NCBI RefSeq assembly: GCF_034344865.1
Contig: NZ_CP133774.1
Coordinates: 1,240,001-1,304,000, forward strand
Source: Pseudomonas sp. 10S4
GTDB taxonomy: Bacteria > Pseudomonadota > Gammaproteobacteria > Pseudomonadales > Pseudomonadaceae
Direction of reading: 5' to 3'
DNA: 64,000 nt
The translations under genes and the position numbers were made by a program. This document shows positions 41,438 through 51,018 of the stretch, piece by piece. Numbering within the stretch: the stretch's first letter is position 1; every line of letters starts with the position of its first letter. The notes beneath the pieces were generated by a model. The model worked only from the letters and a program-made list of their open reading frames with translations. It had not been told where the DNA came from and did no database searches.

Positions 41438-41452
41438 GTTTTTGAAGTAAAC

Positions 41453-41489
41453 AAAAAATGCCCCGGATCGCGAGATCCGGGGCATTTTT
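41453..41489 (+). terminator. rho-independent terminator after rhlE
   Basis: ATGCCCCGGATC-GCGA-GATCCGGGGCAT followed by TTTTTG and preceded by an A run, 20 bases after the stop. Confidence 0.92.
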
Positions 41490-41532
41490 GTTTTCCGGGA
41501 TGAACATAAATCCCCAACCCACCGGAGATCCC

Positions 41533-41763
41533 CTGCGGAAGCGAGCTTGCTCGCGATAGCGTTAAAACAGTCAGTAGAGATGCGGAATGTTAATCCCCCA
41601 TCGCGAGCAAGCCCGCTCCCACAATGGATCTTCAGTGAACACAGATTTTGTGTACGACAGGGATCAAATGTGGGAGCGGGCTTGCTCGCGAAGGCGGCGT
41701 GTCAGTCGACATCAATGTTGAATGCTCAACCGTATTCGCGATGCAAGCCCGCTCCCACAGGGG
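41533..41763. repeat. REP cluster (class A, four copies)
   Basis: Four alternating class A cores (near 41535, 41600, 41669 and 41740); the last is degenerate (CGCGATGCAAGCCCGCTCCC). With the flanking terminators this fills most of the 480-base gap between rhlE and yceI, which otherwise shows no gene. Confidence 0.82.
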
Positions 41764-41797
41764 GTTTGCGGCGGTCATGGAGATTTTGGCAGGCAAT

Positions 41798-41834
41798 AAA
41801 AAACGCCCCCGATCATGAGATTGGGGGCGTTTTT
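41798..41834. terminator. rho-independent terminator near yceI
   Basis: AAAACGCCCCCGATC-ATGA-GATTGGGGGCGTTTTT, a long stem flanked by A and T runs on both sides. It lies 85 bases beyond the yceI stop (minus strand) and could act in either direction. Confidence 0.85.
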
Positions 41835-41855
41835 GTGTGCGCGGCGAAAAGCTTT

Positions 41856-41910
41856 TGTAGGAGCTGGCGAAGCCTGCGATCTTTTGATCTTAAAAGATCG
41901 CAGCCTGCGG
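41856..41910. repeat. REP (class D, short)
   Basis: TGTAGGAGCTGGCGAAGCCT followed by GCGATCTTTTGATC and a truncated inverted partner GATCGCAGCCTGCGG, directly after yceI. Confidence 0.75.
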
Positions 41911-41918
41911 TCTCAGCA

Positions 41919-42512
41919 TTACTTCGCTTTAACACCTTCAAACGTAATGTACAGATCAACCGCGTCGGACTGTGGACCCAGGTCCATCATCTTGCCGAAA
42001 TCAGAGCGTTTGATGCTGGTGGTGCCTTCGAAGCCGGCACGGTAGCCGCCCCATGGATCCTTGCCTTCACCCAGGAAAGTGGCTTTGACCACGATTGGTT
42101 TGGTCACGCCGTGCAGGGTCAAGTCACCGGTTACGTCAGCAGTATCTTTGCCAGCGGCGTTTTTGCCGGTGGATTTGACGCTGGTGGAGACGAACGTGGC
42201 CTTGGCGAAGGTGCTCACTTCCAGGAAGTCTTTGCTGGAGATGTGCTTGTCGCGCTCAGCATTGTTGGTGAAAACGCTGGCGGTGTTCACGTTGAACTCG
42301 ATCTTGCTGTCTTCTGGCTTGGCAGCGTCAAAGCTGAACTTGCCGTCGATGTCCTTGAAAGTACCGGTGATGTAGCTGTAGCCCAGGTGGCTGATCTTGA
42401 AGTCGACGAAAGCATGCTGACCCGTCTTGTCGACGACATAGTCAGCAGCCATTACGTTAGCGGACAGCAGAGCAGAACCAATTGCCAGAGCAGCGAGAGT
42501 CTTTTTCAACAT
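41919..42512 (-). CDS. yceI: YceI family periplasmic protein
   Basis: A 197-residue exported protein: signal peptide to NVMAAD, then the YceI lipocalin-like barrel ([46 protein letters not shown]). The family binds isoprenoid chains. It lies 31 bases after the cytochrome b561 gene, an arrangement conserved as yceJ-yceI. Confidence 0.92.
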   Translation of the reverse strand: MLKKTLAALAIGSALLSANVMAADYVVDKTGQHAFVDFKISHLGYSYITGTFKDIDGKFSFDAAKPEDSKIEFNVNTASVFTNNAERDKHISSKDFLEVSTFAKATFVSTSVKSTGKNAAGKDTADVTGDLTLHGVTKPIVVKATFLGEGKDPWGGYRAGFEGTTSIKRSDFGKMMDLGPQSDAVDLYITFEGVKAK

Positions 42513-42543
42513 GTTTTGTATTCCTAGGGGGCTAAGTGGAATG

Positions 42544-43095
42544 TCAGGCCTTGCGACCGAGCATTCGTTTCAGAGTCACATCACGGTCGATAAAGTGGTG
42601 CTTCAATGCTGCCAACGCATGGAGACCGGAAAAAATTACCAGTGCCCACGCCAGATACAGATGAATCGCACCGGCGGTATCTGCCTGGTCCGGTAGTCCG
42701 GAAACCAGTGCAGGTACTTCAAACCAGTCAAACACCGGAATCCCGACGCCTTCTGCGGTGGAAATCAGGTAACCGGCAATCATCACAGCGAACAAACAGA
42801 GGTACAGAAAACCATGGCCAAGCTTGGCGCCGAGGCGCGTCATGCGGCTGTAGCTGGTCAAGGTTGGCGGCGGTGGGCTGATGAAGCGCCACAACACGCG
42901 CAACACCATGAAACCCAGCAGCAGCAAACCGATGCTCTTGTGGATATCCGGGCCTGCCTTGCGCCAAGGGTCGTAGTAGCCGAGATCGACCATCCACAGG
43001 CCCAGGGCGAACATACCGAACACTGCCAGCGCTATGCCCCAGTGCAGGAAGATGCTGACCCAGCCATAGCGAGAAGTAGAGTTTCGTAGTTGCAT
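42544..43095 (-). CDS. yceJ: cytochrome b561 family protein (YceJ-like)
   Basis: A 183-residue membrane protein with four hydrophobic helices and paired histidines for two b haems ([58 protein letters not shown]). It passes electrons from the quinone pool; operon with yceI. Confidence 0.9.
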   Translation of the reverse strand: MQLRNSTSRYGWVSIFLHWGIALAVFGMFALGLWMVDLGYYDPWRKAGPDIHKSIGLLLLGFMVLRVLWRFISPPPPTLTSYSRMTRLGAKLGHGFLYLCLFAVMIAGYLISTAEGVGIPVFDWFEVPALVSGLPDQADTAGAIHLYLAWALVIFSGLHALAALKHHFIDRDVTLKRMLGRKA

Positions 43096-43235
43096 TGCCG
43101 AGTCCCTGTAAGTTCTGGCCCAAGACTATCGAGTTATCTATCGATTTAAAGCGGAAAATTTCGCTTTGAAATATCGAGAAATACGATCAAGAGTCTGAAA
43201 TAGCCGAGTTAAGGAGAGATTAAAGACCAATGTGT

Positions 43236-43276
43236 AATAAAAAATGAAGGCCAACCAAAGAACACCTCGGCCTTCA
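43236..43276 (-). terminator. second rho-independent terminator on the minus strand
   Basis: Read on the minus strand: TGAAGGCC, a 16-base loop, GGCCTTCA, then TTTTTT. It lies about 40 bases beyond the first terminator of the amine oxidase gene. Confidence 0.6.
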
Positions 43277-43313
43277 GGTTTATTCGATGCTTGATGTCGG
43301 TTTTCTTCGGGCA

Positions 43314-43345
43314 TAAAAAAACGCGGCATTTACGCCGCGTTTCTT
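43314..43345 (-). terminator. rho-independent terminator after the amine oxidase gene
   Basis: On the minus strand AAACGCGGC-loop-GCCGCGTTT followed by seven T, 13 bases past the stop. Confidence 0.88.
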
Positions 43346-43357
43346 TAGTCCCAACGC

Positions 43358-45141
43358 TTACTGCGCTTTGGTGTCAGTGGCTGCCGGGGTGGTTGCTGCC
43401 GGGGCAGTTTCAGCAGGCTTGGCCGCTGGCTTCTTCGCGGGTGTGGTTTTCTTCACCGGAGCCTTTTTGGCCTCGGTTTTAGCCGCAGGCTTCTTCGCCG
43501 CCGGTTTGGTCGCGGCTTTTTTGGCTGGCTCGGCTTTCACCGGCACTACGGGTTTCGGTGCTTCAACCGGAGCAGGGACTGGCGCCGGAGCTGGTGCAGG
43601 TACCGGGGCTGGAGCAACCGGCGCTACTGGCTCTGGTGCCTTGGTCGGTGCTGGTTTGTCGTCAGAACCACCGAACAGATTGGTGAAGAAATTACCTTTC
43701 TTCGCCACTACCGCGCCTGCCGCAGCAGTCGCTACCGCCGCCGGGACAACTTTCACCGGCTCAAACGACTTGCCTGCCGCGAGGTCTTCAACCTGACTGG
43801 CCGCACGCTCACCGGTACGCAACGCACCTTCCAGAGTGCCCGGGTACAAGGTGTCGGTGTGTTCGCCCGCAAAGGCTACGCGTTGCAGCGGACGCTCCCA
43901 CAGGCGCCAGTATTTGCTGATCTGACCCGGACCGAAGGCCAGGTAAGCGCCACCCGTCGACGGGTCGGTGCTGTAGCGGCGGATTTCATAACCGGTAAAC
44001 GAACCGCGCGCCTGTGGATAAAAAGCGTGCAGACGAATCAGCACCTGATCAGCCATCTGCTTGTCGCCGAAGGCCTGCATCACCCGTGCGTTGTCGCCGG
44101 AAATGTTGATCACAACGTTGGCGCCGCCCTTCAGGGCCGGTTCTATCCACAACAGGCCCAAGCCGACGTTGCTGTAGATCTCGCCGGACATCCGCGCCTT
44201 GCTTTCCCACACCGGCGTCTTGAACTTCAGCATGATCTGGTCGCGCCAGCCGTAGTTGGTGCCTTTGATCGCGCCCATGTGCTGCGCATCCAGCGCCGGG
44301 ATCATGTCGATCTTGCTCAGTGCGCGCAATGGCACCGCCAGCACAACATAATCAGCCTGGTAGCCGACGCTGCCGACTTTGACGGTTACGCCGTCCTTGT
44401 CCTGGGTGATCGAAGAAACCGGGGAGTTGGTCTTGATGGTTTTCAGCTGTTTGACGAAGGCCTGGGCCAACACCGCGCTGCCACCGATCAGGCGCGAAGC
44501 GCGCAGGTCACGGTCGGAAACGCCACGGTACACACGGCTCTGTTGTGCGAAATACAGCAGCGACAGGCGCGAAGGTTCGTCATAACGGCTACGAATCTGC
44601 TGATTCACCAACTGACGAGCCGTAGCCGGCAGGTTCAGACGATCGAGCCAGTTGGACACGTTGATCTGGTCCAGGGCGAACAGTGTGCTGTTGGCCGCCG
44701 GGTTTAGCGGGTCAGTGATCGAGCTCGCCAGATCATCCAGGGTCTTTTCGTAGCGCTTGATCGCTTCGGCGGTGGCCGGCTGCTTGGTGGCCAGGTCGGC
44801 AGCGGTGAAGTATTCGCCGTCGATCAAGTAGCCCGGCGTGCGCACGAACTCAGGCGCCGGCGAGGTGCCGAGCTTGAAGGTCGATACGTATTTGTTCAGC
44901 ACCGGTTGGGTCTTGTCGTTGCCGATCCACTCGCTGGTGGCCATGCCGGAGCGACCGCCCAGGCTTGGCTTGGCTTCCAGCACGGTGACCTGCCAGCCTT
45001 TATTTTGCAGTTCGTAAGCGGCGGTCAGGCCCGAAAGCCCGCCGCCGATCACGATCGTGCGGTTTTATCCTTGGCCAGCGCCGAAACGCTGAACAGCCCC
45101 AACATCACCAGCGCACAGGCGCGCAGCCAACCAGCAGACAT
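43358..45141 (-). CDS. FAD-dependent amine oxidase with H1-like tail (single-base frameshift)
   Basis: Joined, about 594 residues. The ATG at 45141 opens a signal peptide (LVMLGLFSVSALAK); one base is missing near 45062, then VIGGGLSGLTAAYELQNKGW begins the FAD Rossmann fold of a flavin amine oxidase ending with RVAFAGEHTDTLYPGTLEGA. After about residue 470 comes a roughly 120-residue tail of A, P, K and V repeats (APAPVPAPAPAP then KKAATKPAAKKPAAK), like histone H1/AlgP tails. An exported polyamine- or amine-oxidase-like role is inferred; substrate unknown. Confidence 0.85.
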
Positions 45142-45364
45142 TCAGCGAACTCCGGAAAATACACGAGAAAAAAGCAGTTTTACGGGCCAATCGACCCAAA
45201 GAACCGCGAAGAATACGTTAGCCATCAAAACGCCGCCAGCGACGTCTACCGCCCCCTACAAAGTAGCTCAATCGACACAATGGGTTGTCCCGGCGCGAAG
45301 CATTGCATAGGCTTGCGCGATTGTTTGCCCGCGCCTGCCGCGGACCGCCTCGAGGAGACTGTAA

Positions 45365-46771
45365 ATGGGCCTGAATAATCAGTGGATGCAACGGGACCTG
45401 GCCGTGTTGTGGCACCCCTGCACCCAGATGAAAGACCACGAACAGCTGCCGCTGATCCCGATCAAGCGCGGTGAAGGCATCTGGCTGGAAGACTTCGAAG
45501 GTAAACGCTACCTCGACGCCGTCAGTTCCTGGTGGGTCAACGTGTTCGGCCACGCCAACCCGCGGATCAACCAGCGCATCAAGGACCAGGTCGATCAACT
45601 GGAGCACGTGATCCTCGCCGGTTTCAGCCATCAGCCGGTGATCGAGTTGTCCGAGCGCCTGGTGAAGATGACCCCGGAAGGCCTTACCCGGTGCTTCTAC
45701 GCCGATAACGGTTCGTCCTGCATCGAGGTCGCGCTGAAAATGAGCTTTCACTACTGGCTCAACCGCGGCCAGCCGAACAAGAAGCGCTTCGTCACCCTGA
45801 CCAACGGCTACCACGGTGAGACCATGGCGGCGATGGCAGTGGGCGACGTGCCGCTGTTCACCGAAACCTACAAAGCGTTGCTGATGGACACCATCAAGGT
45901 GCCGAGCCCGGATTGCTACCTGCGCCCCGAAGGCATGAGCTGGGAAAAACACTCGCGCAACATGTTCGCCGCCATGGAACAGACCCTGGCCGAGAACCAT
46001 GACACCGTCGCCGCGGTGATCCTCGAGCCGTTGATTCAAGGCGCGGGCGGCATGCGCATGTACCACCCGGTGTACCTGAAACTGCTGCGCGAGGCTTGCG
46101 ACCGCTATGGTGTGCACCTGATCCACGACGAAATCGCCGTCGGCTTCGGCCGCACCGGGACGATGTTCGCCTGCGAACAGGCCGGCATCCGCCCGGACTT
46201 CCTCTGCCTGTCCAAGGCCCTGACCGGCGGCTACCTGCCGTTGGCGGCCGTGTTGACCACCGATGATGTCTACAGCGCGTTCTACGACGACTACCCGACC
46301 CTGCGCGCCTTCCTGCATTCCCACAGCTACACCGGCAATCCGCTGGCGTGCGCGGCGGCATTGGCGACGCTGGATATCTTCGAAGAAGACAACGTCATCG
46401 AAAACAACAAGGCCCTGGCCCAGCGCATGGCGACCTCTACCGCGCACCTGGTGGATCACCCGAACGTTGCGGAAGTGCGCCAGACCGGCATGGTGCTGGC
46501 CATCGAGATGGTCAAGGACAAAGCCACCAAAGAAGCCTACCCATGGCAGGAGCGTCGCGGCTTGAAAGTGTTCAAGCATGCGTTGGAGCGCGGTGCTTTA
46601 CTTCGACCGCTGGGCAGCGTGGTGTATTTCCTGCCGCCGTACGTGATAACGCCGGAGCAGATCGACTTTTTGGCTGAAGTGGCCAGTGAAGGGATCGATA
46701 TCGCGACCCGTGACAGCGTCAGCGTTTCGGTGCCGAAAGAGTTTCACCCGGGCTTCCGTGATCCGGGCTAA
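45365..46771 (+). CDS. bioA: adenosylmethionine-8-amino-7-oxononanoate aminotransferase
   Basis: A 468-residue class III aminotransferase with the BioA hallmark WHPCTQMKDHE and SSWWVNVFGHANPRIN, and the PLP lysine Lys284 in CLSKALTGGYLPLAA. It uses SAM as amino donor to make 7,8-diaminopelargonate in biotin synthesis. It stands apart from other bio genes, as is usual in pseudomonads. ATG preceded by GAGGAG. Confidence 0.95.
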   Translation: MGLNNQWMQRDLAVLWHPCTQMKDHEQLPLIPIKRGEGIWLEDFEGKRYLDAVSSWWVNVFGHANPRINQRIKDQVDQLEHVILAGFSHQPVIELSERLVKMTPEGLTRCFYADNGSSCIEVALKMSFHYWLNRGQPNKKRFVTLTNGYHGETMAAMAVGDVPLFTETYKALLMDTIKVPSPDCYLRPEGMSWEKHSRNMFAAMEQTLAENHDTVAAVILEPLIQGAGGMRMYHPVYLKLLREACDRYGVHLIHDEIAVGFGRTGTMFACEQAGIRPDFLCLSKALTGGYLPLAAVLTTDDVYSAFYDDYPTLRAFLHSHSYTGNPLACAAALATLDIFEEDNVIENNKALAQRMATSTAHLVDHPNVAEVRQTGMVLAIEMVKDKATKEAYPWQERRGLKVFKHALERGALLRPLGSVVYFLPPYVITPEQIDFLAEVASEGIDIATRDSVSVSVPKEFHPGFRDPG

Positions 46772-46788
46772 CAGTCACTGAATAACCC

Positions 46789-46920
46789 TGTGGCGAGGGG
46801 CTTGCCCCGCTGGAGGCCGAAGGACTCCCAACCCCATCCAACGCGGTGTATCAGAAATACCGCGTTGACTGGGCTTACGACTGCTTCGCAGCCGAGCGGG
46901 AGCAAGCTCCCTCGCCACAA
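46789..46920. repeat. REP/BIME pair (class B)
   Basis: Outer arms TGTGGCGAGGGGCTTGCCCC and GAGCAAGCTCCCTCGCCACA, filling the gap between bioA and rsmE. Confidence 0.82.
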
Positions 46921-46974
46921 AAGCTGATCACCAACCTGTGCCAAGCTTCATTCGACTTTTTACAGAGACCCAAG

Positions 46975-47693
46975 ATGAGACTGTCCCGCTTCTTTATCGA
47001 CGCCCCCTGAGCACCGGCGAGCACGAGTTGCCCGAAGCCCAGGCGCATTACATCAGCCGCGTGTTGCGCATGGCCGAGGGTGATGCGGTGCAATTGTTCG
47101 ATGGCTCGGGCCACGAGTTTCGCGGCACGCTGGCAGACGTTGGCAAGAAACGCGTCACGGTGCAGATCGATGAAAGCTTCAGCGGGCAAATCGAGTCGCC
47201 GCTACAGATCCACCTCGGCCAGGGTTTGTCCCGTGGCGAGCGCATGGACTGGGCGATTCAGAAAGCCACCGAACTGGGCGTCACCGAAATCACCCCGATC
47301 TTCACCGACCGCTGCGAAGTCCGCCTCAAGGACGAACGCGCCGACAAACGCCGGCTGCACTGGCGCCAAGTGGCGATCAGCGCCTGCGAGCAGTGTGGGC
47401 GCTCAACGGTGCCGGTGATTCATCCGCCAATGCTGCTGGCGGATTGGTTGAAGCAGACTGAGGCCGAGTTGAAGTTGGTATTGCACCCGGTGGCGGAACC
47501 GTTGGTGAGTCATGCCAAGCCTGGGACGTTGGCATTCCTGATTGGCCCGGAGGGTGGGTTGTCGGATGTGGAAGTGGATCAGGCCAAGGCCAGCGGTTTC
47601 CACGCCGCCCGCCTCGGTCCTCGGGTGTTGCGCACCGAGACCGCGCCGGTGGTGGCGTTGGCGGTGGCCCAGCAGTTATGGGGTGACTTCTAG
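46975..47693 (+). CDS. rsmE: 16S rRNA m3U1498 methyltransferase RsmE (single-base frameshift)
   Basis: The ATG at 46975 reads MRLSRFFIDAP, then a stop; the homologous continuation LSTGEHELPEAQAHYISRVLR is in another frame. One C is missing from the C5 run at 47003-47007, and restoring it gives 239 residues. The SPOUT knot is intact (FLIGPEGGLSDVEVDQA, LGPRVLRTETAPVVAL). The enzyme methylates U1498 of 16S rRNA. Confidence 0.92.
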
Positions 47694-47697
47694 GGCC

Positions 47698-47820
47698 CTG
47701 TGGCGAGGGGCCTTGCCCCCGTTGGGTCGCGAAGCGGCCCTAATCTTTTCAACCACACATCGCACTGACCGGATGACGACTGCTGCGCAGCCGAACGGGG
47801 GCAAGCCCCTCGCCACAGGT
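47698..47820. repeat. REP/BIME pair (class B)
   Basis: Outer arms TGTGGCGAGGGGCCTTGCCC and complement, immediately after the rsmE stop and reaching the end of trhA. Confidence 0.82.
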
Positions 47821-48438
47821 TCAAAGGACATAAAACAATATCGCCACAAAGTGCAGCAAGCTCCCGGCAATCACGAACAAATGCCAGATCCCATGGGCAT
47901 GCCGCAGGCGATGGTCCAGGGCAAAAAAGATAATCCCCACGGTGTACAACACCCCGCCCGACGCCAGCCAGACAAATCCGGCAGTGCCCAGCGCCGCAAG
48001 CAGCGGTTTGACCGCTACCAACACGATCCAGCCCATCACCGCGTAAATCACGATCGACAGAATCCGCGCTTCAGAACGCGGTTTGATCTCTTGCAGGATG
48101 CCAATCAGCGCCAGCCCCCAAACGATCCCGAACAACGTCCAGCCCCACGCCCCGCGCAAGGTCACCAGACAGAACGGCGTATAGCTGCCGGCGATCAGCA
48201 GATAGATCGAAAAGTGATCAACCTTCTGCATGATCTCTTTCTTGCGCCCGCGCACGCTGTGGTACACGGTCGAGGCGCTGTAGAGCACCAGCAAGGTGAA
48301 CCCGTAAATCGCCACGCTGACGATCTTCCACGGGTTACCGTCCATGCCGGCGATCACCAGCATCCACACCACCCCGACAAACGCCGCCACCGCCCCGACC
48401 AAATGGGTCCAGGCGTTCAATCTTTCCCCGTGGTACAT
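47821..48438 (-). CDS. trhA: PAQR/hemolysin III family membrane protein TrhA
   Basis: A 205-residue seven-helix protein with the HlyIII/PAQR motifs: RLNAWTHLVGA, a conserved S-H pair (SASTVYHSV), DHFSIYLLIAGSYTPF and the last-helix HGIWHLFVIAGSLLHF. The histidines form a metal site. In bacteria TrhA influences membrane energetics and fluidity. Confidence 0.9.
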   Translation of the reverse strand: MYHGERLNAWTHLVGAVAAFVGVVWMLVIAGMDGNPWKIVSVAIYGFTLLVLYSASTVYHSVRGRKKEIMQKVDHFSIYLLIAGSYTPFCLVTLRGAWGWTLFGIVWGLALIGILQEIKPRSEARILSIVIYAVMGWIVLVAVKPLLAALGTAGFVWLASGGVLYTVGIIFFALDHRLRHAHGIWHLFVIAGSLLHFVAILFYVL

Positions 48439-48536
48439 GTATCGCTCACCTCAAAATTCGTTGTTGCATTACGCAAGGCTCAGCCCTTGAGACTAAAAGC
48501 GCAATGTTTCAAGACACATATCCCCATTGGCGCTGC

Positions 48537-48640
48537 GTAGGAGCTGCCGAGAGAAACGAGGCTGCGATCTTTTGATCTTGATTTCCGGCGCCCTTAAAGA
48601 CGCCAAAGATCAAAAGATCGCGGCCTTCGGCAGCTCCTAC
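48537..48640. repeat. REP/BIME pair (class D)
   Basis: GTAGGAGCTGCCGA and GGCTGCGATCTTTTGATCTT with the complement; the left arm carries a small insertion (GAGAAACGA). Confidence 0.78.
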
Positions 48641-48702
48641 AAAGGCCTGCGTGCGCCGGAGGAATTGGGCACAATCGAGCCATTCGAATAAGAGTCCGGC
48701 CC

Positions 48703-49617
48703 ATGCTGATCGACGAAGAGTTGACCCTGAAAAAGCTCGAGGTGTTCCTCGCCTTCATGCGCACCGGCAACCTGGCCCGGGCCGCCGCCGAGTTGCAGAC
48801 CAGCAACGTGAGCGTGCACCGGGCGATTCACTCGCTGGAAAGCGCCCTGCGCTGCCCGCTGTTCAAGCATGAAGGTCGCAACCTGACGCCACTGGAAAGC
48901 GCCTACGTGCTGGAAGAGCGGGCACAGAAGTTGATTCAGGACGTGGTCGAAACAGTACGCCTGACCCGCGAAGCCGCCGGATTTTCGGCTGAGCGCTTCA
49001 AACTTGGCTCGCTGTATTCACTGACGGTGAAGACCGTGCCGCAGCTGATCATGGGCCTGAAGATCCGCCGCAGCGAACTCAACATCGACTTGATCCTCGG
49101 CTCCAACATCGACCTGTTGTACAAGCTCAAGAACATGGAAGTCGACGCGATCCTGGTGTCCTTGGACGACAGCGTCAACGACCCGGACTGCGAGCAAATC
49201 CAACTGTTCTCCGACGACATCTTCCTCGCTACCCCGGCGGATTCGAAATTCGCCCAACGGACGGAAGTCGACCTCGCGGAAGTGCGCGACGAAACCTTCA
49301 TCACCCTGACCCAGGGCTTCGCCACGCACCAGGACGGGATTCGCGTGTTCAAGCAGGCGGGGTTCGAGCCGAAAGTGGCGATGCAGGTCAACGACATCTT
49401 CACCCTGCTGAGCATGGTCAGCTCGGGGGTGGGTTATGCGTTGCTGCCAGGAAGGATTGCGGCGGTGTATGAGAACCGGGTGAAGCTGATTCCATTGCAG
49501 GAAAAGTACCGGTTGCAGCAGCACATTGGCGTGGTGTTCTTGAAGGCCAAGGAACGCGATCCGAATTTGCTGGCGCTGTTAGCCGAGTGTCGGATGTATG
49601 CCAATCGCCAGGCTTGA
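48703..49617 (+). CDS. mdcR: LysR-family regulator of malonate decarboxylase
   Basis: A 304-residue LysR protein with an N-terminal winged HTH (LEVFLAFMRTGNLARAAAELQTSNVSVHRAIHSLE) and a C-terminal ligand domain. Its sequence and position convergent with madM identify MdcR, which responds to malonate and activates the mdc operon. A matching palindrome lies upstream of mdcA (57066-57088). Confidence 0.88.
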   Translation: MLIDEELTLKKLEVFLAFMRTGNLARAAAELQTSNVSVHRAIHSLESALRCPLFKHEGRNLTPLESAYVLEERAQKLIQDVVETVRLTREAAGFSAERFKLGSLYSLTVKTVPQLIMGLKIRRSELNIDLILGSNIDLLYKLKNMEVDAILVSLDDSVNDPDCEQIQLFSDDIFLATPADSKFAQRTEVDLAEVRDETFITLTQGFATHQDGIRVFKQAGFEPKVAMQVNDIFTLLSMVSSGVGYALLPGRIAAVYENRVKLIPLQEKYRLQQHIGVVFLKAKERDPNLLALLAECRMYANRQA

Positions 49618-49622
49618 GACCT

Positions 49623-49755
49623 TGTGGCGAGGGAGCTTGCTCCCGCTCGGGTGCGGAGCACCCGCAATCCCAGACCACCGGATGTACCTGATACACCTCG
49701 GTGGTAGTGGTTGGGGCTGCTGCGCAGCCCAGCGGGAGCAAGCTCCTCGCCACAA
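49623..49755. repeat. REP/BIME pair (class B)
   Basis: Outer arms TGTGGCGAGGGAGCTTGCTC and complement between convergent mdcR and madM. Confidence 0.82.
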
Positions 49756-49768
49756 AAGCAGTCAGGGC

Positions 49769-50533
49769 TTAACCCATAATCCCGCGAACAATGAAGTACA
49801 ACAACGAAGGCCCCAGCAAGCACCCAAGCCCGGTGTGGAACGTCGCGGTCAACGCGCCGTAAGGCACCAACCGCCGATCCGTCGCCGCCAGCCCGGCCGT
49901 GACACCGCTGACCGTCCCGGCCAACCCGCCAAACACCATCGCCGAACGCGGGTTATCCAGCCCCATCCACTTGGCTGCCATCGGCGTGCCGACCATCACC
50001 AGAATCGCCTTGATCAGCCCGGTGGCAATCGACAACGCCACCACATCCGAACTCGCCCCAATCGCCGCCCCGGTCACTGGCCCGACGATGTACGTCACCG
50101 CGCCCGCGCCGATGGTGGTCATGCTGATCGCATCGCGATAGCCGAACGCCCAGGCGATGCTCGCCCCGACAATGAACGGCAGGATCGTGCCTAGCAGCAG
50201 CGCAACCGCGCCGATCAACCCGGCCTTTTTCGCTTCGGTGGCCTGCACTTCAAACGCCGTGGCAACGATGGCAAAGTCCCGCAGCATCGCGCCGCCCATC
50301 AAACCGATGCCGGAGAACAACGACAGATCCGCCAGGCCTTTTTGCCCGCCGGTCATGGTGCCGCCGACCCAGGCCAGTACCAGGCCGATGACGATGGCAA
50401 TCGCCGAGCCGTGAATCCGTCCGAACGTCAGGCGTTTGGACACCACCACCGACACCCACATGATGATGCCGACGAAAGCGAACGCGGTCACCAGGCTGTT
50501 ATTGGTCAGGCCTTTATCAATGAGTTCCCACAT
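49769..50533 (-). CDS. madM: malonate transporter subunit MadM
   Basis: A 254-residue polytopic protein (about eight hydrophobic segments), matching MadM: FSGIGLMGGAMLRDFAIVATAF, TIGAGAVTYIVGPVTGAAIGASSDV. With MadL it forms a sodium-dependent malonate importer. It begins one base after the madL stop and ends the mdc operon. Confidence 0.92.
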   Translation of the reverse strand: MWELIDKGLTNNSLVTAFAFVGIIMWVSVVVSKRLTFGRIHGSAIAIVIGLVLAWVGGTMTGGQKGLADLSLFSGIGLMGGAMLRDFAIVATAFEVQATEAKKAGLIGAVALLLGTILPFIVGASIAWAFGYRDAISMTTIGAGAVTYIVGPVTGAAIGASSDVVALSIATGLIKAILVMVGTPMAAKWMGLDNPRSAMVFGGLAGTVSGVTAGLAATDRRLVPYGALTATFHTGLGCLLGPSLLYFIVRGIMG

Positions 50534-50534
50534 A

Positions 50535-50951
50535 TCAGCGGCCTCCTACGGGCGTGCCAACCGGCGTGACTTCCGCCGGTTCATCGGGCAAGGGTTCACC
50601 TTTATGGGTCCTGCTGATCAGGGCAATGGTGCAGCCGCAGACCACCACCGAACCAATAGCCGCCAGCACCGCCACCGGACCGCCGTGCAGCGCGGTCACG
50701 ACGTTCTGTTGCGCGGCCATCGCCACCACCACCGGAATGTACATCGCGCCCCAGAAGCCGACGCCCATCTCGCAGTCCTTGGTCATGCCGCCGCGTTTTT
50801 GCATCCACAACCGCGCGCAGATCAACAGGATCATCGCGATCCCGACCCCGCCGACGTTGGACTTGACGCCCAATAACACGCCAAGCGCATCCCCCAGTAT
50901 CACCCCTGCCAGCGTACAAATCGCCAGCAGCGCCACACCGTAAATAATCAT
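50535..50951 (-). CDS. madL: malonate transporter subunit MadL
   Basis: A 138-residue membrane protein with four hydrophobic segments (YGVALLAICTLAGVILGDALG, VNVGGVGIAMILL-like helix). I start at the ATG at 50951 since the upstream extension is hydrophilic and unlike the family. It lies 67 bases after mdcH. Confidence 0.9.
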   Translation of the reverse strand: MIIYGVALLAICTLAGVILGDALGVLLGVKSNVGGVGIAMILLICARLWMQKRGGMTKDCEMGVGFWGAMYIPVVVAMAAQQNVVTALHGGPVAVLAAIGSVVVCGCTIALISRTHKGEPLPDEPAEVTPVGTPVGGR

Positions 50952-51018
50952 TGTTGTAGTCCTCAAAGTGCATCGTCGAAGTTGTTGTTTTTGTGCTTCG
51001 CAAGCCTGAGTCGGTGTT

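Noticed and set aside
41533..41763. CRISPR-like array (four spaced repeats)
   Set aside because: Repeats alternate in orientation, are palindromic REP cores, spacers are irregular, and no cas genes are near.
43148..43167. AAAGCG/CGCTTT dyad upstream of yceJ as an operator
   Set aside because: Only six-base arms in an AT-rich stretch; too weak without supporting data.
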